Below are positions 1 to 9,605 of a DNA stretch of 64,000 nucleotides, piece after piece. A program made the position numbers and the translations under genes. Source of the stretch: Castor canadensis (Eukaryota; Chordata; Mammalia; Rodentia; Castoridae); assembly GCF_047511655.1 (NCBI RefSeq), contig NC_133389.1, positions 151,729,973 to 151,793,972 of the forward strand, in the 5' to 3' direction. Below the pieces are notes generated by a model, which saw only the letters and a program-made list of their open reading frames with translations, was not told the DNA's origin and did no database searches. Within the stretch, counting starts at the first letter, position 1. Each line of letters opens with the position of its first letter.

Positions 1-1117
1 AAAATGGAAAATAGAAAATTAAAAAAAAATAAACCAAAAAACTTCCAAGTTTATATGCAATGCAATTTCAGTCTTAATAATTTGGATGTCCGTCTCAATC
101 TCCAGTCCTGGAGTTGGTGCCTCAGATGTTGTTCTGTAGTTGTCTCATCAAAGGGGATGCATAAAGTAGAACAAAACTACACTCACACACACACACAGAA
201 GAAAAAATAAATAAATAAATAAAAAAAAGCCCCACCAAGTCCCCAGTTCAAATGCAATACAGTTTCAGTAAGTTTTTCGGCTTGCAGGTGTAATTCGGTT
301 GTTCTCTCATCAAAGGTAGGGAGAAAAAGAAAAAAAAAGAGTCTAGAGACAGTTCTGAGAGTGGTATCTGCAACTGTGGCTTGCCTGCCTGCTGCTCTCA
401 GCCTGTAGCTGGCGGCGTTATTTATGCAGATCTCTGGGGTGTGCTAGCACTCACCTGGTCCCACAGGCTTTATTTGCTCAGAGTTCTCCTGTGCGGGGGC
501 CTCTGCTACAGGCTTTCCCCTTTCCAAGCACTGGGAAAGGTGACACTGCCCCGTGTTGTCAGGCCTGCGTGTTTATTTACAGTTCACGTGGGAAGTGGGT
601 CTTCCCTCCTCTCACAAGCGTCCCCGCTCCTGGTTGCTGGGCGTGCCCCGCTCCCGCCAGAGCCTCTCTGGCCCGCCCGGCTTGTTTATTTACAGTCCCG
701 GGAAGGATTCCCTTCCCCCAATCTTCAGCGCTCAGGGCGCCCCACCCTCTTTCCAGCGTGTCTTAACTGTTCTTATTGCTTATTACTCAGTTTCTCTTTT
801 TTTCCCAAGTGCAGGTCAGTCTGTCCAGGGGGCTATGCTGCTCTGGCCCAGGCTTGTATGTGGGGCTACTGTGGTACCGTGAAGCTCACCTGGTCCGTGT
901 CTTCCCAAGCCGTATGGGCGCCGGCCACTGGCGGCCCCAGGGGCCCTCCTCTGTTCTCCGTTTAACGTGAAGTGGAGATTCTCTGCGCCGGCTGGAGATG
1001 TGGAGGAGTCAAAGTTATGCCTTTTCTCGGTGATTATGCCTGCAAAGTGTGTCTCCAGCGTCTCTCCAAGATTTCACTATAGGAGGGTCGCTTTCTGCTT
1101 CCTACCTCTAGCCGCCA
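1..1117 (-). mobile_element. L1-C: 5' UTR portion of a LINE-1, truncated by window edge
   Basis: Read on the minus strand, this is the same 5' UTR as the LINE-1 at 1766-3060: a GGTGGCGGCTAG-type 5' end near 1117, a G-rich untranslated leader, repeated 'ctgtaaataaac'-type blocks near 683 and 568, a short TG run (179-198), then the leader close to ORF1. The copy runs off the left edge before ORF1, so its coding state is unknown. Its 5' end faces the 5' end of L1-A about 650 bp away. Confidence 0.85.
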
Positions 1118-1421
1118 CCTTAATTTCCTTCCTCCTTTTCTTTTTTAACAATAAAGCAAGTTTTTTTTAGAGTGATTTTAAAGGGTTTTTTTTTTGAAGG
1201 ATGAGTTCCAGTATAAAATAAATAATAATATATTTTTAGAGTTGCTAATCTCCAATGTCTTAGAGTTTAAACACACACACACACACACACACACCTCTAA
1301 ATGGGTAAAGTGAACATAGAGGCAAGTTTGGAAGATTATGTTTTAGGAGTTGGTAGTGGTGAGCATGGAGTAGGGCGATAAAGGGGCCATGGGTAAAGGG
1401 ACATAAGAAAATAGGATTTTA
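1118..1421. other. Spacer between divergent L1 copies, AT-rich with (AC)n
   Basis: Intronic or flanking AT-rich sequence with a pure (AC)n run at about 1270-1294. No exon or conserved reading frame was recognised. Confidence 0.6.
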
Positions 1422-1511
1422 GGACTGGCGGCATGGCTCAAGTGGGAGAGCACCTGTTTAGCAAGTGCAAGGCCCTGAGTTCAAACCACAGTATAGTGAC
1501 AAAAAGAAAAT
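1422..1511 (+). mobile_element. ID-type SINE
   Basis: tRNA-derived SINE with an A-box-like 'tggctcaagtgggagagc', a B-box-like 'gagttcaaacc' and an A-rich tail. Confidence 0.75.
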
Positions 1512-1530
1512 TTTACTATAAAAATCATCA

Positions 1531-1737
1531 GGGAGAGCTAGGAGGCAAGGCTCTATAATCCCACCTATGTGGGAACCCATAGATAGGAGGATTGTGATCC
1601 AGTCCAGCCTAGCAGAAAACTTGAGACCCTAACTGAAAAACAACTAAAGCAAAAAAGAGCTAAAGTAGTAGAGCCCCTGCCTGGGAAGGACAAGGCCCTG
1701 CGTTCAAACACCAGTACTCAAAATAAAGAAGGCCCAC
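1531..1737 (+). mobile_element. B1-dID SINE
   Basis: Composite SINE. The left part resembles B1 (degenerate 'taatcccacctatgtggg' and 'agtccagcct'), followed by an A-rich linker and an ID half ending 'gccctgcgttcaaac'. It lies just upstream of the L1-A insertion site. Confidence 0.75.
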
Positions 1738-1749
1738 AAAAGTTTATAT

Positions 1750-1765
1750 GAAATTGTATATGCAA
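1750..1765. repeat. L1-A target-site duplication, left copy
   Basis: gaaattgtatatgcaa, identical over 16 bp to 9042-9057. It directly precedes the L1 5' end. Confidence 0.95.
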
Positions 1766-2839
1766 GGGGATTCCAAGATGGCGGCTAGAAGGAGGAAGCA
1801 GAAAGAGAGCCTCCTATGGTGAAATCTTGGAGAGATGCTGGAGACACACTTTGCAGGCAAAATCACTGAGAAGAGGCAAAACTTTGACCCCGCCACACCT
1901 CCAGCTGGCGCAGAGAATCTCCCCTTCACGTTAAACAGAGAAACAAGGAGGGCCCCCGGGCCGCCAGTCGCCCGTGCCCAGACAGCTTGGGAAGACGCGG
2001 ACCAGGTGAGCTTCACAGTACCGCAGTATTCCCACAGACAACCCTGAACCAGAGCAGCATAGCCCCCTGGACAGACTGACCTCCACCCGGGGAAAAAAGA
2101 GAAACTGAGTAATAAGCAATAAGAAAAATAAAGACATGCGGGAAAGAGGGTGGGGCCCACTGAGTGCCAAAGATTGGGGGAAGGGAATCCTTCCCGGAAC
2201 TGTAAATAAACAAGCCGGGCGGGCAGGAGAGGCTCCGGAGGGAGCAGGGGTGCGTGCCCAGCACCAGGAGCGGGAAAGCTTGTGAGAGTGGCGAAGGGCG
2301 GAAAACTACACAGGAGAGGAGGAAAGACCCACTTCCCACGTGAGCTGTAAACAAACATGGCAGCTGGCAGGAGCAGCAGCACCACCCAGTAATCAGGAGC
2401 AGGAAAGCTTGTAAAAGTGGCAGTGGGAGGAAAACTGCACAGGAGAGGGGGGAAAACCCACTTTCCACATGAAATGTAAATAAACATGCAGGCCTGAGAA
2501 CACGGGTGCAGTGTCACCTTCCCCAGTGTGGTTGGAAAGGGGAAAGCTTGTAGCAGAGGCTTATGCACAGGAGAACTCTGAGCAAACAAAGTCTGCAGGG
2601 CCAGGTGAGTGTTAAGCTCACCCCAGAGATCTGCATAAATAACATCTCCAACAACAGCAGGCTGACGGCAGCGAGCAGGCAAGCCACAGCCGCAGATACC
2701 ATTCTCAGAACTGTCTACAGACTCTTTTTTTTTTTTCTCCTTTTCTCCCTACCTTTGATGAGAGAACAACCGAATTACACCTGCATGATGAAAAACTTAC
2801 TGAAACTGTATTGCATTTGAACTTGGGACACTTGGTGGG

Positions 2840-2895
<56 letters not shown>

Positions 2896-3439
2896 TTTTG
2901 TTCTACTTTATGAGTCCCCTTTGATGAGACAACTACAGAACAACATCTGAGGCACCATCTCCAGGATTGGAGACTGAGACAGACACCCAAATTATTAAGA
3001 CTGAAACTTCATTGCATTTGAACTTGGAGGTTTTTTGTTTTTTTGTTTTTTTGGGTTTTTTAAAAATTTTCTATTTTTCATTTCATTTTATTTTATTTTT
3101 ATATATAGATATTTCTTTCATTTACTTATTTTTTATTTTTATTCTTATCTTTACTTTTTTTATTTTTTATTTTCAATCCTCTCTCTCTCTCTCTAATGTC
3201 TGTTCAGCTTACTGTCGATTAGTACACTAACACTCCCTGTTTATACCTTTGAAACTTTCTTGTCTGAAACCTTGTTCTGCTTTCTTCCTCTTCTCTGTAT
3301 ATTTGTTTTTCCCTTTTCTTTAACTTCTTGCTTTCCATCTCCGCTCACCCTTCCATTTTAAATATTACCATTGTTATTATTACAAGCTAGAAAATACTTA
3401 ATTGCACACAGTACAGGGACAGTAACAACACCAAAGGCA
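1766..3439 (+). promoter_or_regulatory. L1-A 5' UTR / internal promoter region
   Basis: The leader begins ggggattccaagatggcggc. 'AAGATGGCGGC' fits the YY1 site known near the start of LINE-1 leaders. Three imperfect tandem blocks start at about 2199, 2343 and 2472, each opening with 'tgtaaa(t/c)aaaca'. A pure TG run spans 2841-2893 and a T-rich region with (CT)n (3178-3195) precedes ORF1. Promoter activity is inferred from the LINE-1 family, not shown by the sequence. Confidence 0.7.
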
Positions 3440-4637
3440 ATGACAGGAAGACAGAAAAAACAGGGAAACCAGTTTCCCCACAGCAAAAAATTAGTACAGG
3501 AACCAGAGGGGAATGAAGAAAACAGATACTCAGATCCAGACTCCAACAAAATGAAGATAAACTATGCCAAAGAACCCAATGAAGCCCACAAGAATAATTT
3601 AAAAGAAGACATACTACAAGTACTCAATGAGAATTTTACAGAGATGATACTGGATAGGGTCAACCAAAATGTACAGGAGACACTCAAGAAATTCCAAGAC
3701 AACAAAAATAGAGAATTTTAAAAAGCAAAAGAAGAAATAAAGGAAACCATAGAAGCACTGTATAAACACCAAAGTGAAACAGAGAACACGATGAATAAAC
3801 AGATAAATGAACTCAGGACAAAAATAGACAACATTAAAGAGGAAACCAGCCAGGATATGGGAAACCTCAGAAAAAAGAACAAAACAGAACTGCAAAACAA
3901 AACGGAAGGCCAATCCAGCAGAATAGAACAAACAGAAGACAGAATCTCAGAACTTGAAGATGAAATGGTAATTAAAGGAAAAACCGAAGAACTATTAATT
4001 AAACAACTCAAGACCTGTGAAAAGAAAATGCAAGAACTCACCGACTCCATCAAAAGACCAAACTTGAGAATCATGGGCATCGAAGAAGGAGAAGAGGTGC
4101 AAGCGAAGGGAATGTGTAATCTATTCAACAAAATAATAACGGAAAATTTCCCAAATCTAGAGAAAGATATTCCCATACAGATGCAAGAGGACTCCAGCAC
4201 ACCAAACAGACCAGATCAAAATAGAACTACCCCACGACATATCATCATTAAAACAACAAGTTCAGAAACTAGGGAAAGAATATTGAAGGCTGTAAGAAAG
4301 AAAACACAAGTAACATACAAAGGTAAACCCATCAAAATCACAGCAGACTTCTCAACAGAAACATTAAAAGCAAGAAGAGCATGGGGTGAGATCTTCCGGG
4401 CACTGAATGAAATAACTTCAACCCCAGGATACTCTACCCAGCAAAGCTATCATTCAAAATAGATGGAGCAATAAAAGTCTTCCATGACAAGCAGAAACTA
4501 AAACAATATGTGACCACAAAGCAACAACTACAAAAGATTCTTCAAGGGATTCTGCACATAGAAAGTGAAACACAACTTAACCATGAAAAGACAGGCAGCA
4601 CCAAACCACAGGAAAAGAAAAAACAAGAAGAGAGTAA
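3440..4637 (+). pseudogene. L1-A ORF1 (RNA-binding chaperone), broken
   Basis: ORF1 starts MTGRQKKQGN. It encodes the LINE-1 nucleic-acid chaperone: a Lys/Gln/Glu-rich coiled-coil section (about 3540-4050), then the RRM-like region with 'RPNLRIMGIEEGEE' and the C-terminal domain. Two lesions are visible against L1-B: a GAA to TAA nonsense change at 3719-3721, and a 1-bp loss in the A-run near 4408-4412 that shifts the frame for the last ~75 codons. In the intact protein this would coat L1 RNA in cis. ORF2 follows about 50 bp downstream. Confidence 0.9.
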
Positions 4638-4687
4638 CATCAACTTAGATACACACAATCAAACCTTCAAACAACTAAGACAACTAA

Positions 4688-7600
4688 ATGACAGGAATCA
4701 CCACATACCTATCAGTATTAACGCTTAATGTTAACAGACTTAATTCACCCATTAACAGGCACTGCATGATGAAATGGATTAAAAGGGAAAATCCAACACT
4801 TTATTGCTTACAGGAGACCCATCTCACTGACAGAAATAAGCATAGGCTTAGGATGAAAGGCTGGAAGAAGATTTACCAGGCCAATGGCCCCCGAAAACAG
4901 GCAGGAATAGCAATACTTATCTCTGACAAAGTAGACTTCAAACCTACATTGATCAAACAAGATAAAGAAGGACATTTCATACTAATAAAAGGGGAAATAG
5001 ACCAAAAGGAAATAATAATCATCAACCTGTATGCACCCAATGTCAATGCACCCAATTTCATCAAACATACCCTGAAAGACCTAAAAGCATATATAAACGC
5101 CAACACAGTGGTTGTGGGAGACTTTAACACCCCATTATCATCAATAGATGATAAAAACAAACAAAAAATCAATAAAGAAATCCAAGATTTAAAATATGCA
5201 AACAAAAAATCAATAAAGAAATCCAAGATCTAAAATATGCAATAGATCAAATGGACCTAGTTGATGTCTACAGAACATTTCATTCAACTTCTACACAATA
5301 TACATTCTTCTCAGCAGCCCATGGAACCTTCTCCAAAATAGATCATATCCTAGGGCACAAAGCAAGCCTCAGCAAATATAAGAAAATAGAAATTATACCA
5401 TGCATACTATCTGATCACAATGCAGTAAAAGTAGAACTCAACAACAAAAGTAAAGACAAAAAACATGCAAACAGCTGGAAACTAAATAACTCATTACTCA
5501 ATGAACAATGGATCATCAATACAATAAAAGAGGAAATTAAAAAGTTCCTGGAAGTCAATGAAAATGAAAACACAACCTACTGGAACCTATGGGACACACA
5601 AAGGCAATCCTGAGAAGAAAGTTTATAGCCATGACTGCATGTATGAAAAAGACTGAAATATCCCAAATCAATGACCTAATGATACATCTCAAACTCCTAG
5701 AAAAACAAGAACAAGAAAATCCCAAAACAAATAGGAGAGAAATAATAAAAATAAAAGCTGAAATCAATGAAATAGAAACCAAAAAAACCATACAAAGAAT
5801 CAATGAAACAAAAAGTTGGTTCTTTGAAAAAATAAACAAGATCGACAGACCCCTGGCAAACCTGACTAAAATGAGGAGAGAAAAAACCCAAATTAGTAGA
5901 ATCAGGAATGCAAAAGGGGAGATAACAACAAACACCATGGAAGTCCAGGAAATCATCAGAGACTACCTTGAGAACCTATATTCAAATAACTTCAAAAATC
6001 TTAAAGAAATAGACAGATCTCTAGATACATATGATCATCCAAATCTGAACCAAGAGAATATTAATGAACTAAATAGATCTATAACACAAAATGAAATTGA
6101 AGCAGCAATCAAGAGTCTCCCCAAAAAGAAAAGTCTAGGACCTGATGGATTCTCTGCTGAATTCTATCAGACCTTTAAAGAAGAACTGATACCAAACCTC
6201 CAACTGTTCCACGAAATAGAAAGGGAAGGAAAACTGCCAAATACATTTTATGAAGCCAGTATTACACTTATCCCAAAACCAGGCAAAGACACCTCCAAAA
6301 AGGAGAGCTATAGGCCAATGTCCTTAATGAACATTGATGCAAAAATCCTCAACAAAATAATGGCAAACCGAATTTAACAACACATCAGAAAGATTATTCA
6401 CCACAACCAAGTAGGTTTCATCCCAGGGACGCAGGGGTGGTTCAACATACGAAAATCAATAAATGTAATAAACCACATTAACAGAAGCAAAGACAAAAAC
6501 CACATGATCATCTCAATAGAGGCAGAAAAAGCCTTTGATAAGATCCAACACCATTTCATGATAAAAGCTCTAAGAAAACTAGGAATAGAAGGAAAGTACC
6601 TCAACATTATAAAAGCTATATATGACAAACCTACAGCCAGCATTATACTTAATGGAGAAAAACTGAAACCATTCCCTCTAAAATCAGGAACCAGACAAGG
6701 ATGCCCACTATCTCCACTCCTATTCAACATAGTACTGGAATTCCTAGCCAGAGCAATTAGGCAAGAAGAAGGAATAAAAGGAATACAAATAGGTAAAGAA
6801 ACTGTCAAAATATCTTTATTTGCAGATGACATGATCCTATATCTTAAAGACCCAAAAACTCTACTCAGAAGCTTCTAGACATCATCAATAGCTATAGCAA
6901 GGTAGCAGGATATAAAATCAACATAGAAAAATCATTAGCATTTCTATACACTAACAATGAGCAAACTGAAAAAGAATGTATGAAAACAATTCCACTTACA
7001 ATAGCCTCAAAAAAATCAAATACCTAGGTGTAAACCTAACAAAAGATGTGAATGACCTCTACAAGGAAAACTATAAACTTCTGAAGAAAGAGATTGAGGA
7101 AGACTATAGAAAGTGGAGAGATCTCCCATGCTCATGGATTGGTAGAATCAACATAGTAAAAATGTCTCTACTCCCAAAAGTAATCTACATGTTTAATGCA
7201 ATTCCCATCAAAATTCCAATGACATTCATTAAAGAGATTGAAAAAACTACCGTTAAATTTATATGGAAACACAAGAGGCCACGAATAGCCAAGGCAGTAC
7301 TCACTCAAAAGAACAATGCTGGAGGTATCACAATACCTGACTTCAAACTATATTACAAAGCAATAACAATAAAAACAGCATGGTACTGGCACAAAAACAG
7401 ACATGAAGACCAGTGGAACAGAATAGAGGACCCAGATATGAAGCCACACAACTATAACCAACTTGTCTTTGACAAAGGCGCTAAAAATATACGATGGAGA
7501 AAAGACAGCCTCTTCAACAAAAACTGCTGGGAAAACTGGTTAGCAGTCTGCAAAAAACTGAAACTAGATCCATGTATATCACCCTATACCAATATTAACT

Positions 7601-8545
7601 CAAAATGGATCAAGGATCTTAATATCAGACCACAAACTCTAAAGTTGATATAGGAAAGAGTAGGAAATACTCTGGAGTTAGTAGGTATAGGTAAGAACTT
7701 TCTCAACAAAACCCCAGCAGCACAGCAACTAAGAGATAGCATAGATAAATGGGATCTCATAAAATTAAAAAGCTTCTGTTCATCAAAAGAAATAGTCTCT
7801 AAACTGAAGAGAACACACACAGAGTGGGAGAAAATATTTGCCAATTATACATCAGACAAAGGACTGATAACCAGAATATATAGGGAACTTAAAAAACTAA
7901 ATTCTCCCAAAACTAATGAACCAATAAAGAAATGGGCAAGTGAACTAAACAGAACTTTCTCAAAAGAAGAAATTCAAATGGCCAAAAAACACATGAAAAA
8001 ATGCTCACATCTCTAGCAATAAAGGAAATGCAAATTAAAACAACACTAAGATTCCACCTCACCCCTGTTAGAATAGCCATCATTAGCACCACCACCAACA
8101 ACAGGTGTTGGTGAGGATGCGGGGAAAAAGGAACCCTCTTACACTGTTGGTGGGAATGTGAACTAGTACAACCACTCTGGAAAAAAATTTGGAGGCTACT
8201 TAAAAAGCTAGACATTGATTTACCATTTGATCCAGCAATACCACTCTTGGGGATATACCCAAAAGACTGTGACACAGGTTACTCCAGAGGCATCTGCACA
8301 CCCATGTTTATTGCAGCACTATTCACAATAGGCAAGTTATGGAAATAGCCAAGATGCCCCACTACTGACGAATGGATTAAGAAAATGTGGTACCTATACA
8401 CAATGGAATTTTATGTAGCCATGAAGAAGAACGAAATGTTATCATTTGCTGGAAAATGGATGGAATTGTAGAACATCATTCTGAGTGAGGTTAGCCTGGC
8501 CCAAAAGCCAAAAATCGTATGTTCTCCCTCATATGTGGACATTAG
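4688..8545 (+). pseudogene. L1-A ORF2 (endonuclease / reverse transcriptase), broken
   Basis: ORF2 starts MTGITTYLSVLTLNVN. The N-terminal APE-like endonuclease is recognised by QETHL (about 4820) and [10 protein letters not shown] (about 5115). Reverse transcriptase is recognised by [31 protein letters not shown] and the catalytic ISLFADDM (about 6810). The end reads as the usual LINE-1 C-terminus to TAG at 8545. Lesions: a 41-bp tandem duplication (5159-5240) shifting the endonuclease frame; a frame break at 5589-5613, also present in L1-B; a CAA to TAA stop at 6375-6377; a 1-bp loss near 6858; and a stop at 7651-7653. The protein would nick DNA and copy L1 RNA at the nick. Confidence 0.92.
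5159..5240 (+). repeat. 41-bp tandem duplication inside L1-A endonuclease
   Basis: Two adjacent 41-bp copies (5159-5199 and 5200-5240) differ at one base (gatttaaa versus gatctaaa). L1-B has a single copy. The insertion of 41 bp is not a multiple of three, so it breaks the reading frame. Confidence 0.95.
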
Positions 8546-9041
8546 ATCAAGGGCAAACACAACAATGGGATTGGACTTTGAGCACATGATAAAAGCAAGA
8601 GCACACAAGGGAGGTGTGAGGATAGGTAAGACACCTAAAAAATTAGCTAGCATTTGTTGTCCTCAATACAGAGAAACTAAAGCAGATACCTGAAAAGCAA
8701 CTGAGGCCAATAGGAGAAGGGGACCAGGAACTAGAGAAAAGGTTAGATGAAAAAGAATTAACCTAGAAGGTAACACACACACACAGGAAATTAATGTGAG
8801 TCAACTCCCTGTATAGCTATCCTTATCTCAACCAGCAAAAACCCTTGGTCCTTCCTATTATTGCTTATACTCTCTCTACAACAAAATTAGAGATAAGGGC
8901 AAAATAGTTTTTGCTGGGTATTGGGTGTTTGGGGGTAAATGGAGGGGACAGAGTGGGTGGTAAGGGAGGTGGTGGGGGTAGCGGGGAGAAATGACCCAAG
9001 CCTTGTATTTTCATATAAATAATAAAATAATTAAAAAAAAA

Positions 9042-9057
9042 GAAATTGTATATGCAA
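9042..9057. repeat. L1-A target-site duplication, right copy
   Basis: gaaattgtatatgcaa follows the A-rich L1 3' end and matches 1750-1765 exactly. Confidence 0.95.
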
Positions 9058-9245
9058 ATATTTTAAAATTTAGATTAAAAATAAGTAACACATGAGCCAA
9101 GCACAGAAAAGATAAATACCAGAAAGATAGTAAGTACTAAATGAATGTTAACCAATGTTAATATTCCTAAAAGGTCATATGTATGATTATTAAAAAATAG
9201 AAAAATGGAAGAGTCACCTTTTTAAAAGCCTCACTTGATTTGATT

Positions 9246-9330
9246 TTTTTATTCTTCAGTACTGGGGCTTGAACTCAGGGCCTACGTTTGCTAGGCAGGT
9301 TTCCAACACCTGAGATACTCCACCAGCCCA
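9246..9330 (-). mobile_element. ID-type SINE
   Basis: Minus-strand ID element: 'tactggggcttgaactcagggcc', then 'ctccaccagccc', with the T-rich tail complement on the left. Confidence 0.75.
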
Positions 9331-9524
9331 AGGCTAGCTACATGTCAGTAAATCAATCCTCTTTATAAAAATAAATATAGTTAGAAGTACTTAAGGACAA
9401 GCCCTTGTGCCTTACACTTTTACAACAAAGGTGATATGACATAGTTAAGTGAGAATAGTTCAGTTGAAGATGTAAATAAAGTTTTACCAAAACATGGACT
9501 GCTATGAAAGAAAAACTAACATAC

Positions 9525-9605
9525 GTGGCACAGCACTTTGAAAATGCCTGGGATTAAATTCAATAAGTTGTCTTCTCAGTTCATTGACTCCAACACCAGA
9601 AGGTC
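9525..9605 (-). CDS. MPP4: MPP4 exon 17 (GK P-loop)
   Basis: 81 nt, acceptor cttttgtgttcag, donor CCAC|GTATGT. It encodes [19 protein letters not shown], the degenerate P-loop and first helix of the guanylate-kinase-like domain, and ends FQSAVP. The L1-A insertion begins 467 bp beyond this donor (its right duplication ends at 9057). The next GK exon is not in the window. Confidence 0.94.

Larger units (their letters stand above)
1766..9041 (+). mobile_element. L1-A: near-full-length LINE-1, inactive
   Basis: A 7.28-kb LINE-1 bounded by a perfect 16-bp target-site duplication. It has a 5' UTR (1766-3439), a broken ORF1 (3440-4637), a broken ORF2 (4688-8545), and a 3' UTR with a G-rich block near 8920-8990 and an A-rich end. 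The element lies in an MPP4 intron, antisense to that gene. Its left end is 5'-complete, because the same start motif (gggattccaagatggcgg) begins the consensus part of L1-B. The low lesion count and perfect duplication suggest a fairly recent insertion. It cannot encode intact proteins now. Confidence 0.95.

Noticed and set aside
381..965. Plus-strand open frame of 194 codons near the left edge as a host gene
   Set aside because: It lies entirely in the L1-C 5' UTR; its counterpart recurs in L1-A and L1-B. Kept only as an L1 antisense-frame finding.
3614..4200. Minus-strand open frames across L1-A ORF1 and ORF2 (and the same in L1-B)
   Set aside because: Hydrophobic Phe/Leu/Ser-rich translations are the usual shadow of A-rich L1 coding strands.
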